DNA of 64,000 nt, from NCBI RefSeq assembly GCF_003286085.1, contig NW_020825294.1:8866001-8930000 (forward strand), in the 5' to 3' direction. The notes under the pieces were generated by a model. The model worked only from the letters and a program-made list of their open reading frames with translations. It was not told the DNA's origin and searched no databases. The DNA is from Drosophila persimilis (lineage: Eukaryota > Arthropoda > Insecta > Diptera > Drosophilidae). This document shows, one piece after another, positions 26,476 through 38,100 of this stretch; within the stretch, counting starts at the first letter, position 1; every line of letters starts with the position of its first letter. The translations under genes were made by a program, and so were the position numbers.

Positions 26476-27310
26476 TGCGTGCAGTATGTTTAGTTGTTTT
26501 TAAATACATAAATATAAAGAAATGAACTGTCTATTGAAATGCAAAAAGAGAACATACGCTTTGCTTCGGCAAAGCAATGGAAACCCCAGCAGAGCAGGAA
26601 AGACAAATAGTAGAAAAAAGAAAGTATTTGAAACGGAAAGTTAAGGCTAAATGTAAGCTCAGCAACATAATGAACAAAGAGTTAATAGTTATGCGTAAAT
26701 AATTGATAATTGGTAAACTTGTGAGTGTTTTGTGTAGAGTCAACGTCAGTGTCAGTGTCAGCCTCAGCAAATTTGTTACAGTCATTAGCCGAGTCGGCGC
26801 CACAGCAGAGAAGCAACATTTTAAACTAATAAATCAACTAAACTTAAGTGCAAAAAGCATTGAAAAATGTCATGTCATAACAGACCAAACGAGTCGAGTG
26901 CGATGCGGTATGCCAACAACTTGTTATATAGTCGCAATTGTGGAAAACGCTGTCCCCACTAGCCTATATGTACGTATGTGTAGAAAACGCATTTAAAAAC
27001 ATAATCCTGCAAACAAAACATTATTAACGAACCTTTGATACCACAAAAAAGCAGAAAGCAAAAAGCAAACTGAATTAATAAAACGAGAAACCCAATTTGC
27101 AATATAAAGAACTTTTGTTTTACTGCATCCCCGAGCTTTATTGTTTGCTTGATCGTTTAATCGTCGTTAGGATTTCACGTTACCCGTACGTTTAATGTTC
27201 TTCAATATGAAAATTCACTGCTTGTCTAGTTTATAAGTATTTATGTTGTTAGGAGTAAAGTATAGGTTTCATCATCCGCTGCACAATATAACAGTATAAC
27301 AGTTTCGTAT
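26476..27310 (+). other. Arpc2 3' UTR and AT-rich tail
   Basis: After the Arpc2 stop there is an AT-rich stretch with several AATAAA-like signals (for example near 26834, 27076 and the CAATATAAAG context near 27100). Short open frames on both strands look accidental. It runs up to the last alternative exon of the minus-strand Tmie gene at 27311, so the two genes converge here. Confidence 0.6.
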
Positions 27311-27399
27311 CTAGATCTTAAACTTAACATTTTGCTTCTCGTTCATGCTCTCCACGCTCGCCTGGAGATTCAGGAAATCGCTTTGGATGCGAGCACAAA
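27311..27399 (-). CDS. Tmie: Alternative terminal exon B of Tmie, or 3' UTR exon
   Basis: A strong acceptor (long CT-rich tract ending CCATTGCAG) precedes 27399. The two first bases again complete a codon with the phase-1 donor of exon 2. The frame is open for 28 residues (begins VCARIQSDFLN) to a TAG at 27311-27313. A GTAAGT donor at 27504 pairs with this acceptor to define a 105-bp intron, so the exon may alternatively be spliced as 3' UTR after exon A. Both uses are compatible with the sequence. Confidence 0.5.
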
Positions 27400-28292
27400 C
27401 TGCAATGGAATCGAAAAGAAAAGAGCAGAACAGAACCGATGAAGAGAAATATTGCTGATGGCATTAGTTAGTCGAGTAATGGCTGGGTTGGCTGTGCTAC
27501 TTACATTGGCAGTGTTCTTTGGGATACAGAGGTTAGTTCTTGGGTACTTCCAATTGTTTGTACAGTGTGCTAGTGAATTTACAAGCCCTTAGGGATCATC
27601 GTACTGTTCCAGTTTGATGTAAGCAAGTGCTGTGATAGAGAAGTGGCAGCGAGATAGAGAGACATGACAGAGTGAGTAACATTCTCGTAACTAGCGTGCA
27701 AGCAGGTCCAGCTCGAGGAATCGTTTATCATTTTCATTTTGTATATACAAATGCGTGAGTTCGTGTGGGAGGAGGAGGAAAATGAGGCGGCGGAGACCAG
27801 ACAGGAAAAGGGCTTGGCCGCATAAGGGTGACAACAAAACTGGGACAGTTGGTACACAAAACTTCTACGCTATGTATATATTTCTATATATGTATACTCG
27901 TATACGAGTGGAGTGTGTATTTAGAGCAGATTTAGAGTAGCGGCGGCTCCTCACCCTTCTGTAGGTCCATGTCGTCCATTTCCGAGTTCTTAATTTGCTG
28001 GAGCTTCTCGCGGAACTTCTTAGTGATTTGCTTGCGCTGATAGTCCGCCTCGATCTCCTGCTTGGTGCGCGGTATTCGAAATCGGATGCAACAGCAGACC
28101 ATAATCACTGAGAGATAAAGATAGATAATATGCTCAACATACAGTAGCACTGGAGTCTCGTGTCCACTCACTGATTCCCATTAGTATTCCCAGGACAGCG
28201 GCTATTATGTGCCAAACGCGAAACCCCCCAATGGTCACCTTCTCCAGCCAAACCTCGTTCGGGTCTACATCACGGAAGTCTGTATCATCCAT
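27311..28292 (-). CDS. Tmie: Tmie orthologue, TMIE-family membrane protein with alternative C-termini
   Basis: Exon 1 is 28292-28172 and exon 2 begins at 28107; they join in phase. The protein has a short N-terminus (MDDTDFRDVDPNEVWLEKVT), one clear membrane segment at about residues 27-52 (VWHIIAAVLGILMGI then IMVCCCIRF) and a charged tail starting with RIPRTKQEIEADYQRK. That cysteine-rich membrane exit plus R-x-P-R-T-x-x-E-I-E-A-x-Y is diagnostic of TMIE, a subunit of the mechanotransduction (TMC) channel complex of vertebrate hair cells. Three ends are possible. Reading through gives EEPPLL and a stop at 27932 (98 residues). A GTGAGG donor after 27955 can join, in phase, an exon at 27629-27589 (new end LAYIKLEQYDDP) or one at 27399-27311 (28-residue end containing CARIQSDFLNLQAS). 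Which is used cannot be told by eye. Fly Tmie function is inferred from the family. Confidence 0.85.
27589..27629 (-). CDS. Tmie: Alternative terminal exon A of Tmie
   Basis: On the minus strand CCACTTCTCTATCACAG is a good acceptor. The next two bases complete a codon with the G left by the exon 2 donor at 27955. The frame then reads LAYIKLEQYDDP and stops at 27589-27591. This gives an ending of 13 residues after the shared K. The same exon could continue as 3' UTR to the GTAAGT donor at 27504. Confidence 0.6.
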
Positions 28293-29500
28293 TTTTTGGC
28301 TGATTTATGAACTGCGATACGAACGAATCCTACTCCCGAGTACGTCTGGCTGCTTTGCCTATCCAGTGCAGACTGCTGTCCACGGACCCACGCTAGACGA
28401 GCTGGGTCCCGGTGCCTGGAACCCACGCAAGGTATTCTAATAAGTGGGACGAGAGTGGGATAGGGAAAATGGCAAACTTGTAAAATAACAAACAAAGAAA
28501 CAGAATAGCTCCCCTTCACACCGCCCAAATGAAAGCTGGAACGTAAAAATGTAATGCTAGATATTTAACTAGCAGGTCCTCCCTTGGTGGATGTGGACGT
28601 GGCTGTGGCTCTGCCTGTGGATATGGATATGAAAGCGAAAATGACAACAAACTCGACTCGAGACCTAGAAAATGGGTGCGGCATCACGCCGCGTGCCTCA
28701 ACAGCACGACACAGTGAAGTAATTTTTGCTCTGCATACAAGCTGGAGCACGGCGAAGACAACATGCATATATGGTTAGTTAGGCGGTTAGACGGTTATGC
28801 GGCCACCTGCTGGTCACACCCAATTTGATGGGATCCTTGGGCGCTGGGATGGTAGCTGCAGGGGTCTGGGCGGTATCCGGAGACGCCAGAATTTAGTCTA
28901 ATGACTGTGACATTTAGCGGTTGGCGTGCTTCGGGAGGGCGTTTGGAATTATGTGTGTGATTGCAATTACTCGAATTGCGTTAGGGGAGAGTGACCATTC
29001 AAATGACTGTATTTAATTTAAACTAAAAGCGAAAATTGATAAAAGGGCAGTAAATATAAAATCGGAAAAGTCAACATTTACAACCTAAGGCTAAAATTGT
29101 AATGTAACAAGCCCTTTTTTCGAGTACATGGGTATAGAAACATATTTAAATCTAAATTTACGTTAATAATGTTATCGGAACAACGATAGGTGCAGGACCC
29201 CTAGTGGAACATCATTGCATATGGCAACGCAATTGCCATTCACAATAGTCTGGGAAAAGACTCGCCGGTTTGTGCGCAGGGGCAGGAACATTACCGTTAG
29301 AGGAACGAGTGAGCCCGGTATTTCGGGATATAATGGTATATTTTCAAAGATTTCAAAGAACAAAGGGTATAGATACTTCCATAAGCAGGTTTCTTGAATT
29401 TTCGCTCACAAATCGTACTTACGTGTATTATTTATTCCAAGCGCTTAAGTTTGGTGGGTCTTTTTTCCTCGCCACAATATCCCTTTTAAGCTCAACAATG
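28293..29500. other. Tmie upstream region, no other gene seen
   Basis: This stretch should contain the Tmie promoter and 5' leader (minus strand). A GGTCACACC element at about 28812 resembles motif 1, but on the plus strand. At 29290-29350 there are GGTATTTCGG and GGTATATTTT elements that may be a worn piece of the dispersed promoter repeat. Short open frames around 29200-29400 are not recognisable as protein. Confidence 0.4.
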
Positions 29501-29519
29501 TCCCTACATTCCATAATCA

Positions 29520-30049
29520 CTTACGGCGCATTCCTTACGTTGACACTGTTTGTTTGTTGACCTTCTTCATTTAAACCTTGTTTTAGTCAAAATGCAGGAA
29601 ATGGGAGTACTTATAAGTAATTAATCACTTAGAAAATTTATGCATCAATGGGATGAAACTGTGTGGGCAGAGCTAATGGTTTTATTTAGTCAGCATTATT
29701 CAACGGAATATCAAAATTGGAATTGGAACGATTTTTCTATTAAGTTTTATTTTTTTTGACCTTGTTTGTTAAAACCTTTTTTTAGCCAAAATCCAATTAA
29801 AGCAAGTATTTAAATTAAGCTAGTTAAGAAGAAAATAGGTTCATTAATTGGATAAAATTACGTGGGCATGTTCTAAATGTTCTATCTAGCTAATAATATT
29901 GGAGGGAATATCAAAACTGAAGGAATATGTATAATAGAACTTGAGTTCGTCAGTATATTTAGGGTATATTTTTAAAATTGGACGGTATATTATGGTATAT
30001 TCCTGATGGTCGAACGGTACATTTTAACGATAAGTTCGCGGTCACACTG
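29520..30049 (+). repeat. Dispersed promoter-bearing repeat, copy 3, beside the YjbQ gene
   Basis: This copy has two subunits and aligns by eye along its whole length with the copy at 51.5 kb: GGCGCATTCC, TACGTTGACACTG, GTTGACCTT, TTTAAACCTTG, TCAGCATTATTCAACGGAAT, TTGGAACGATTTTTCT. A second GACCTT/AAAACCTTTTTTTA subunit follows, then GGATAAAATTACGTGGGCAT, CTATCTAGCTAATAATATT and repeated GTATATTT elements. The end is TTAACGATAAGTTCGC followed by GGTCACACTG at 30040-30049. Similarity extends hundreds of bases beyond the promoter motifs, so it is a repeat and not only shared binding sites. Confidence 0.75.
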
Positions 30050-30052
30050 CTC
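29940..30052 (+). promoter_or_regulatory. Motif 6 / motif 1 core promoter of the YjbQ transcription unit
   Basis: Five GTATATT or GGTA(T/C)ATT elements between 29957 and 30025 are followed by ACGATAAG (DRE-like, one base off ATCGATA) and GGTCACACTG. This is the motif 1/6 class of TATA-less promoter. Downstream lies a plausible non-coding first exon ending at the GTAAGC donor at 31007. No other plus-strand gene starts nearby. Confidence 0.6.
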
Positions 30053-30939
30053 GTCGCAGAAAAGGCAGAGAAAAGCCAAAAAATAGTAGCTGAGTATAGC
30101 AGAAAACATAACGAATAAAAAAAAAATTGAAAAAGCAAAGAGAGAAATTTTCAACACACACACAGTTCAGTTCTGTTGGTGAGAAGAGGCAGTAAAACTG
30201 TGTACCGTTATATCCTCGCATCGGGTTCGTGTGTATGTGTGAGTGTGCACGGAGTACATATGTAATAGGGCCATGAAGTTTTATTGAAAACCAGAGCAGA
30301 GACAAGGAAGGGTAAAGGCAGGAATATCGGGAATCCATTCCGCCCCTTCCGAATGCACCCATATTGGTATTGAAAACGGGCAGAAGGCAGTGAAAAATGT
30401 TTCATGCGAAAACTGTGCCCATGTGGGCCATGTTGATGGGAGACACCCATTTGGTAACGTGCAGCTGCTGCGGATGAATGCAGCAGGAAAATCCCCCGCA
30501 AGCATCCGTCAAGTCAAGCAGGAATCAAGAAAATAGGATATGGAGCTAACCTACATTACCAAAAAAAAAATCTCTATGGTGTACCACTAAAAACAAAAAC
30601 AACGGGCAACGCTCCCGAATTGCTGCCGTGAAGGTGGAGTGGTGTGAAGAGAAGAGGAGTGGAGCGGAGAGGAGAGGAGACGAGAGGAGAGGTGTTCGCA
30701 AAAGCGAAAAAGCAAAGAGAAAAACGGGCCAGTGTGTGCGAGCGTGAGCGTAAAGCCCGTGGGTGTGTGTAAAAGGTGTAAAAAATGTACATTTTGTGAA
30801 TTGGCCACATAAAAAACGAGTAACGAGTGTAGCGCCAAAGCCAAACGTTATATTTAGCCGCCGAACGCAGCATTATTCGACCTACTAACGCAGCACCATA
30901 GCTCGGTAGTTGTTGTTGCATTCGCATTGCCACTCCAAA

Positions 30940-31006
30940 ATGCACAAAGATCCCGATCTCGGCATCGACAGTAGCTTCAGCCACAAACTAATAATCACCA
31001 GCAAAA
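30940..31006 (+). CDS. Short ATG exon, upstream ORF or N-terminal exon
   Basis: CCAAAATGCAC gives a good start context. The frame reads MHKDPDLGIDSSFSHKLIIT with GC-rich third positions typical of fly coding sequence, then meets a GTAAGC donor at 31007 in phase 1. Joining it to the acceptor at 34611 continues only nine residues before a TAA, giving a peptide of about 31 residues ahead of the YjbQ start. It is therefore either an upstream ORF in the YjbQ mRNA or the first exon of an isoform whose next exon I have not found in 31.0-34.6 kb. Confidence 0.35.
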
Positions 31007-34000
31007 GTAAGCACCGCTTTTTGGTTCGTTTCGTTTAAACACATGCTAAATCTGTGCGCATTTCGAATGTAAATAATATGCACAATAGCGCTTTTACTTG
31101 CACGCCTATCGCCGCCAAGGTATCGATATCCAAGTGAAGGAAAGCTACAAATTGCATTAGATCAGATTTAGTTTTGCAAGAATTTTATTTCGTATTTACG
31201 ATATTCTCAAGATTTTATATCAAAATCTGTTGGATGCTTTTGTTTTTCTTTTGATTTAAGCAATTTCTATCGATTGACCCGATAGTAAAGGTGCAGTGAT
31301 TTTTTTTAAATTTGTGTGAAATACTTAAAGTAAAGTAAAACATTTCCGTGGAGTTTCTCAAGATAAATTGAGAAAATTTAACGGTAATGCTTGGACTAAT
31401 CTAGATCTGATGTCACCCCCACAAAATATGAAATTCTTATTTATATGACAATTTTGTTCGCCAATTGAAAACGATTTGAGCTCTCATAGCTTTCTTCAGT
31501 TAAATAGTTTTCTGGAGTGTCGCCATTCATAAATAGAAACGTGATTTGTGATCCGTGACTCGCTACTTTAAAATACATGACCCGGCTATCGCTCATCTCT
31601 AGCGTCACGGCTAGTAGCAGCGGCACTCTTGCCATAAAATTAATACAAAAGCAAAACACGAATTAGATGTAATTAAGTGCATTTAGATTTTATGCCTACG
31701 TGTTTTACGTGTGCTGACGATTGCCAGTGCTGAAGGTGTACGTGAGTCCAGTCCCCGAAAAAGTCCCTTTCGTTCAAAGAATCGCCAGGAAGCGAAGCAA
31801 AGCGCCAACGGTGGAAAATTATAAGCTCTAGTTTCGGTGTGTTTGTGTTATCCTATCCTCTTTATTTAAGCAATTTCGCGTGTGCTACTGCTGCTGTCAA
31901 CGCTGCCGTTGCCGTTGCCGTCATCCGCGCCCCACAGAGGGTGGAAGGGTGGAGTGAGTGCGCGGAAAAGAGCGACGGAGACTTGCCATTTGTTATGTCA
32001 ATAATTAACAGTAAAAAAATAAAGCCGAAACACTGCAAAAACTGCGTACGCCCGAAGGTGTTCCCCAAAGCGCGTCTAATGTGAAAATATGCTTTGTGCC
32101 TAATGCTTTTTGTTGGATCTTCTGCTTTGCATGTTCTCTTCTCTGCCTTGATTCTTTTGCAATTGCATTTGGCAATCACACGGAAAATTGATTTTTTGCC
32201 AAATGCGCGAACAATTCTGTGTGTTGCCTGAATGGTAGTCCAGTCCCCTTGCTACGGCTCTGGCTCTGGCTCCATCTCCTGGTGTCGGGAAGTCCAATTG
32301 GACTCCGACAGGGCAAGCCTTGTCCAATTGCTGCTGCTGCTGCGGCTGCCACGATGCTTGTCTCCTCTTTTTGAATTACATTAAATATTTAAAGCATATG
32401 CAAATTTGAACAGTGGCCCCGTAAAAAGTATAAAGTACCTGGCTGCGGCCTTAACGCGCTTCTCATTGTAGTTGTTGCCCGCCCATGACGACACAACTCT
32501 GAGCGGGCGGGAGGGGGCACTCTTCCTGGGCTTCCTCTTTGGGTTTACGATCCCAAGTCCCAAGAACATTTCGTGATTATACAAGAGCAAACTGAAAGGA
32601 ATGGAGCCTTTCTCCATGAATTCTGGATAAATGTTTGCTGATCCAGATATGTACTCGTGCCGCCTTAGTTTTCCATCAGCTCATCTCCATCTTCCACCAC
32701 TTTGGTCCCCCCGTTCCCACCGTTCCCACATTCCACTTGTCGAGTTTTTGGCGTGTGGCCGCCTTTAGTGTCGTGTAAACCGTTTGTGTGGCAAGTGTTG
32801 CCATTTTTTGGAGGTCTGTTCGTGTGTGTGAACTTTTTTCTTTTTGCTGCTGCTACTACTACTACTACTACTACTACTACAGGCGTACGAGCCCATAGCG
32901 GTTTTCCATGTGCTGCGGCTGCGGCTTCAATCTCCCTTCAATCCAAATGCATTTCGATTGCTTTTCGGCTGTATTTGTGAGAGCACTCAACTCGTAAGCC
33001 ACGAGTGTGTACGGAGTGTAGAGAGTACATAGGAAATAAGGGGGATTTTTAAACACCATTTTCCTTGATTCCGCTCCATATTTCTTTTTCTTTCCCCCTT
33101 TTTTTGCTTCTGTTTCCCACTCGCACGAGCGCGCTCCTAGGCCAACAATCCTAGGCCTGTCTGCCCTCTGACCCCCTCTGGCCCACTTGGCGACACGTGC
33201 TCATTATTCCGTTTCGAATGGCACTACACATTTTTACTGCTCCCTGGCTCGGACCTACTCTCTTCGTCACACAAACCGAAACATTCCCTTTGAGAAATTT
33301 TTTCCTGAGGTTTTTTAGAGACGGTCAGGCTATCAGCAAAAAAACAAAATTATATTTGGACTCTCAAACCTGATAGCGACCATAAAGACCACTTCAGCAC
33401 TATTCAAATAAAATACGCTTTTTACTAAAGTTAAGATATGACTGAAAATTGAGCTTAAATCATGCACTGAACATAAAAAAGCAGCACAGCTAAATTCATA
33501 CAAGTGTATGTACACATTTGGAGAAATTGTAGCTTTTAAATGATAAATATAATACACATTATAATTATTATAATAGTTTTTATTTATTTTTCGCTACCAC
33601 GAAATCGTACGTTTTATAGCCAGTGTTTGGCTGATACGGGTGCGAATGTACATAGGCAAAGGTACATATGTCCAGATGCATGTATATGGATCTGTGTATG
33701 TGTATGTGTGTTTGTAGATTTCGAGAAGGTCACCCCTGGCGTTCTGACAACTACAACAGTCGTTGGGTTGGCTGGTCGTGTTTGGCTGTTTACGTTTGGC
33801 AATTAATAACTTGTTGATTGTGGGCGCTGCTCGCTCGCTGCATGTACTAATTGAGATGTAGCAAGAACGCCTAAGCAATAATATGAGTATTTGATTTATG
33901 CCATTGGTCGACTGGCCCAAGGGAGTGTAGTCAACGATAGATAGTACTGCCTTGTAAGGTGACTCTGGTGGATAACCTACACGGAGTTGGCCGGACAAAA

Positions 34001-34610
34001 GCAGCAACCAAAATAAATTGTGGCTTAAACTGTAACAGAAGCTCAATGATGTCATTTCTTTCTAAGAAAAGCCTGTATGACACTCACCTCAAAAAAAGGA
34101 GCCTACTGTGTGAGCCAAATAGTATTAGTACTCTTACTACTACTATTAGTAGTATTCTGGTTTAATATACGGGCATTTCCATTGAACGATCCAGCGAGAA
34201 CAAAAAAGTAAAAGTCAATAAAAGCACCTTTCCATATAGTATGAATAAGTGTCCCGATTTTAACAAATTTAACTTTAATTTTAGTTTTGTTTGCGAAGTC
34301 CCTGGCAATTATCTGAACTAATGAAGAGTTACTTAAAATATAACATCTGTTTTGTTTGGAATTTGTTACATTTTTAATGGAAATGGCCATATTTAAAGAG
34401 CAGTCAAATTAGAAAACTGCTGTACCATTAGTATTTCCATTAGTCCATGTCCATCAGTGACTGACATGTCATACACGCATAGCCGTCTTGGAACACTTTG
34501 TCCCATCTGGTCCCACTGGAACACACACTGTTTACATTTCCGTTATTCCTGCTGCGAACGAACGTGTCTACTAACTGCCTCTTTTCTCTCTCTCTCTTGT
34601 GTTCTTGCAG
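31007..34610 (+). other. First intron of the YjbQ unit, no gene seen
   Basis: A large intron by inference (GTAAGC at 31007 to TTCTTGCAG at 34610). It contains a CTA trinucleotide run at 32857-32881, CTG/GCC runs at 31880-31925 and 32330-32350, and AT-rich pieces. A GTGAGTCC donor-like site near 31743 and CAG acceptor-like sites near 31727 could mark alternative 5' exons. I found no recognisable protein sequence. Confidence 0.45.
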
Positions 34611-35133
34611 GTGCTGATAACGGTGAAAAGTGGCAATAATATCGAATAAATTAATACAAAGAAGGGCTTGGCCAGGCGGAAAAAGGAAAAGTGAATAGCC
34701 GGAAAAGTGAAATAAGTGCAGAGCCAGCCAAGTGCAAAGCTTGCGGCACATCGAGTCCTGCCACTGCGAAAGCGATTACCAGTGCCAGTGCCAGTGCAAG
34801 TGTGTTAGTGCGCGAGTGTCCCGAGAAGCCACAACGTCGTCCTCCAAACCAACGACGTCGTCTGCTGCCGCTGCCGCCGCCGCCGCCGCTGCACGCCAGA
34901 GCCCACCCACAGGAGCAGGAGCGGGAGCTGCTGCAGGGAGCAATCAAAGGAGCGGCGGACGCAGCGGCCAGCGACGTCGCAGTAGCAGCAGTAATCCCCA
35001 CGGCGGCACAACGAAAGCGACTAGCGGCAGCGGTGGAGCTGGCAGCGCCGGCGGAGGCGGTGGCGGCGGGGGCGGCGTCAAGCAGAGCGTCAGTCGCAAC
35101 AGCAACATACGGAGCAGCAGCTCCAACAGCACC
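34611..35133 (+). other. 5' leader exon with long open frames lacking ATG
   Basis: The exon begins after a CT-rich acceptor at 34610. From 34711 the YjbQ frame is open all the way to the ATG at 35134 but contains no ATG. It would encode Cys/Ser/Ala-rich, then Gly- and Ser-rich low-complexity sequence. Another frame (34691-35254) is also open over the same stretch and also lacks ATG. High GC and trinucleotide repeats explain open frames by chance; a non-AUG N-terminal extension is possible but unproven. Confidence 0.5.
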
Positions 35134-38100
35134 ATGGCCTCGGCCAATCATCGGAGCGGGCGCGGCGGCGGGGCCGTGGCCGGCGCTGGCGACGGCAACG
35201 CCATCGTGGGCCTCCAAATCGGCTCAGCGTGGTTTCAGCGCAAAATCAATCTAAGGCCGCAGCACCGCGGCGTCCATCTGGTGACCGAGGAGATCCTCAG
35301 ACAGATGCCGGAGCTGGCGCACTTCTCCGTGGGACTTTGTCATATGCAGAGTGAGTAGAGTGGACCTACACGTCCCCCCAGGAGGTTATTGATGGCCTAC
35401 CGAATGCAGATTAAGGCCGAAAGCATTGGCTCAAATGTCAGTTAATTGTGGACCATCTGGCGGGGGGTTGGGGTGGAATACATCATGTCATCCCGGCGCT
35501 CCTTCCTCCCTTCCATAACGATTTATACTCTCCAGTCTGTCGAGAAGCTTGCTCATCAAATAACAACTTTTTAAGGCTATTCGCTCGAAGCTCGGCAATC
35601 GGAAAGTTTTTCCTGCTCTGTTCGTTGGGTCCCACTGTCACTCGTTTTGGCATCACATTTCCTTTGTCCACACTCCCCGCCCCGCCCCCCCAACAACTCT
35701 GGGATTGGATTTCTCTCGGGGAATCTCGGCACGGCCAAGGCGTCCACATTTAGTGCAAAGTTCACTTGGACAAAAAGTAGAAGCAGAAGCAGAAGCAGAA
35801 TGTGGAGCTTGCATAGCAAATGGCATATAGTACTGTACACCAAAAAGAGTATAGGACAGGGCAGAATGGGAGCACGGAAGGGGTCCCAGCTCATTTATAT
35901 TACTAAGTAACTGGGTTAAACTACACTGGGGCATCTATTGCACTCCTTCTTCTGGTCACTCTCCTGGGATGGATGCCGAAAATCACGATTGACATTCGAC
36001 TGGAATGGCGAAAAGTGTCTTTTGTGTGCGAATCCTCTGACTATGTCTAAACATGGCTAAACTGTGTGGATGGCTGTGTCGCTGACCCACATGGCGAGGA
36101 GACAGAGTTCTCCGAAATTAAATGGGAGATGTCGTGTTGGGGTTTATTGCGACAAGAGGAGGATCCATTGAACGGAACCCCAAAAAAGGAGGCGCCATAA
36201 TAAGGATTGAAGTTTTTGTTTGCCTTGGCTTTGATCACTCGTAGCTCAGGGGGTTTTCAATCCATCTATTCATATAGCATCCTATCATCTAGCAAAAGCG
36301 GGTTCCTTGGCTGTTTGATCTTTGTATTCCGCACTCGGGATGCATTCGCAATAACCTCTGAATTGCAGTTATCCCAAGTATCTCCACACTTTCACACTAC
36401 ACACTAATTCTGGTGCGCTTTGGAGAGAGAGAGAGAGTGCACACGAAACACGAAGCTGGGGCTGAGGAAAAAGCACAGGATGAAGGGGCACAGGGGGGAG
36501 AGGAACCTCCAGTGCTGCTTGCCTCTGCCTTCGAGGCAGCTTCTTGTTGACAGTTCGTATTACAATGCCAGGACGCGCGTTCAGTGCTGCGGCTTCTCTG
36601 CCTTTGCCTTTGCCTCTCCCTCTCCCTCTTGGTCTTGCTCCGTGGGCAAATAAATAAAATCGTATCATAAAACGCCCGTTGACGCGCGAGGCCAGGGGCG
36701 CTGTAGGGGCAGGGCTCGCTGCAAGGCTGAAAGGGAGTTGGGGCTAAAGTTGACTAAAGTGAAAAGCAATCGTCGTCGTCTTCATGTCATGGTCTGTGGC
36801 TATGGCGTGTGAATGCTCGGGGCGAACCCCTGCCCAGCTCAGCCCTGCCCTGCCCCTCCCCCTACATACCCCTTTGCCACGTCTCTGGGCCACAAATCGT
36901 CTTAGCCAGCACATTGCAGGCAGGCAGGAAGGCAGGTCTTTATTATTACGAACATTCTGTGCGCTCTCTCTCTCTCTCTCTCTCTCTGTTTCGTCTGCTC
37001 TTCTCGTTCTTTCTTTCGCTTCGTCTTTTGGCCAAATCAAAAGCACGTGTGTCCCTCAATAGCACCACTCTCCTTCTCCTGCCCCTCTGTCCTTTTCCTT
37101 CCTTCTGTAAGATCTCTTGTGCGTGTTTGTTGTCTGGGGTGCTCACTGTAGTACGTGTATTGTTTTGTGAACTGTAAGCGGAATCTAATTGAGGTCAAGA
37201 CATGTTTATTGATTTTCTTAAAAGGACTTCCTAATTAGACACACTTTACTGGGAGGATACTACACTACATACTGGGGGGCAAAGGAGGTAAGGTTACTGC
37301 CATGCAAAAAAAAAAAAGAAAACCAAATGCAATCATTCGGTCTTTCCCTTTCTCTTTCCGTTTTCAATCTCTGTCCCTTGGCGAGGCGGAAAAAAAGTTA
37401 ATTTCGAAAAAAAAAAATAGGAAAAATAATTTCAAAGCAACCTTGCCATATGTTGTTGTCTTTTACTATTGACCTGAATACACTACCCTACCCTCCCCTC
37501 GTACCGCCCATGTCCTCCATTGTTTCTATGGGGAAATGCACAAACAATGGAGGGAGCGGATAGCGGATGGGGATGGGGATGGGGATGGGGCAGAGGTGCC
37601 AGAGGACACACAAATCACAAATACACAAAATATAAGCCAAATGTAACGGTAACTTGTTAAACACAAAAAAAACCCGAAGCAAAACGAGAAGCAGAAGCAC
37701 GAAACACAAACAAACAAACAAGAAATATGTAAGTATAATGGAATGCGGGGAAATACTAAAAAAATGATATATCCACCAGAGCCTGAATCGGGGGGAGAAA
37801 CAGCGGAATACATACAATAGTTTCCCGCAGTGACTTGCCTCCTTGCTGGCCCTTTTCCTTCGTATTATTAATATTCATACAGACTTCCTTCGGTGTGCAG
37901 AAAGGTCGGGGCCCACATCGGAACACATATGTACATACCTATAGACAGTCTCACACTTGTCTGGCCACACAATGACCATTCATCCGGGGGGAAGGGGGCG
38001 CTGCAACCTGCATACGTACAGCAGGGACCTCGCCTCTCCATTTCCAGGCACAATAATCGTGCATTCTCGCGTATAGAAAAACTAATTGGTGGGGGGAGGC

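Noticed and set aside
34651..35217. Ala-rich minus-strand frame opposite the YjbQ leader
   Set aside because: Arises from GC-rich trinucleotide repeats; the plus strand has the splice sites and the conserved YjbQ sequence.
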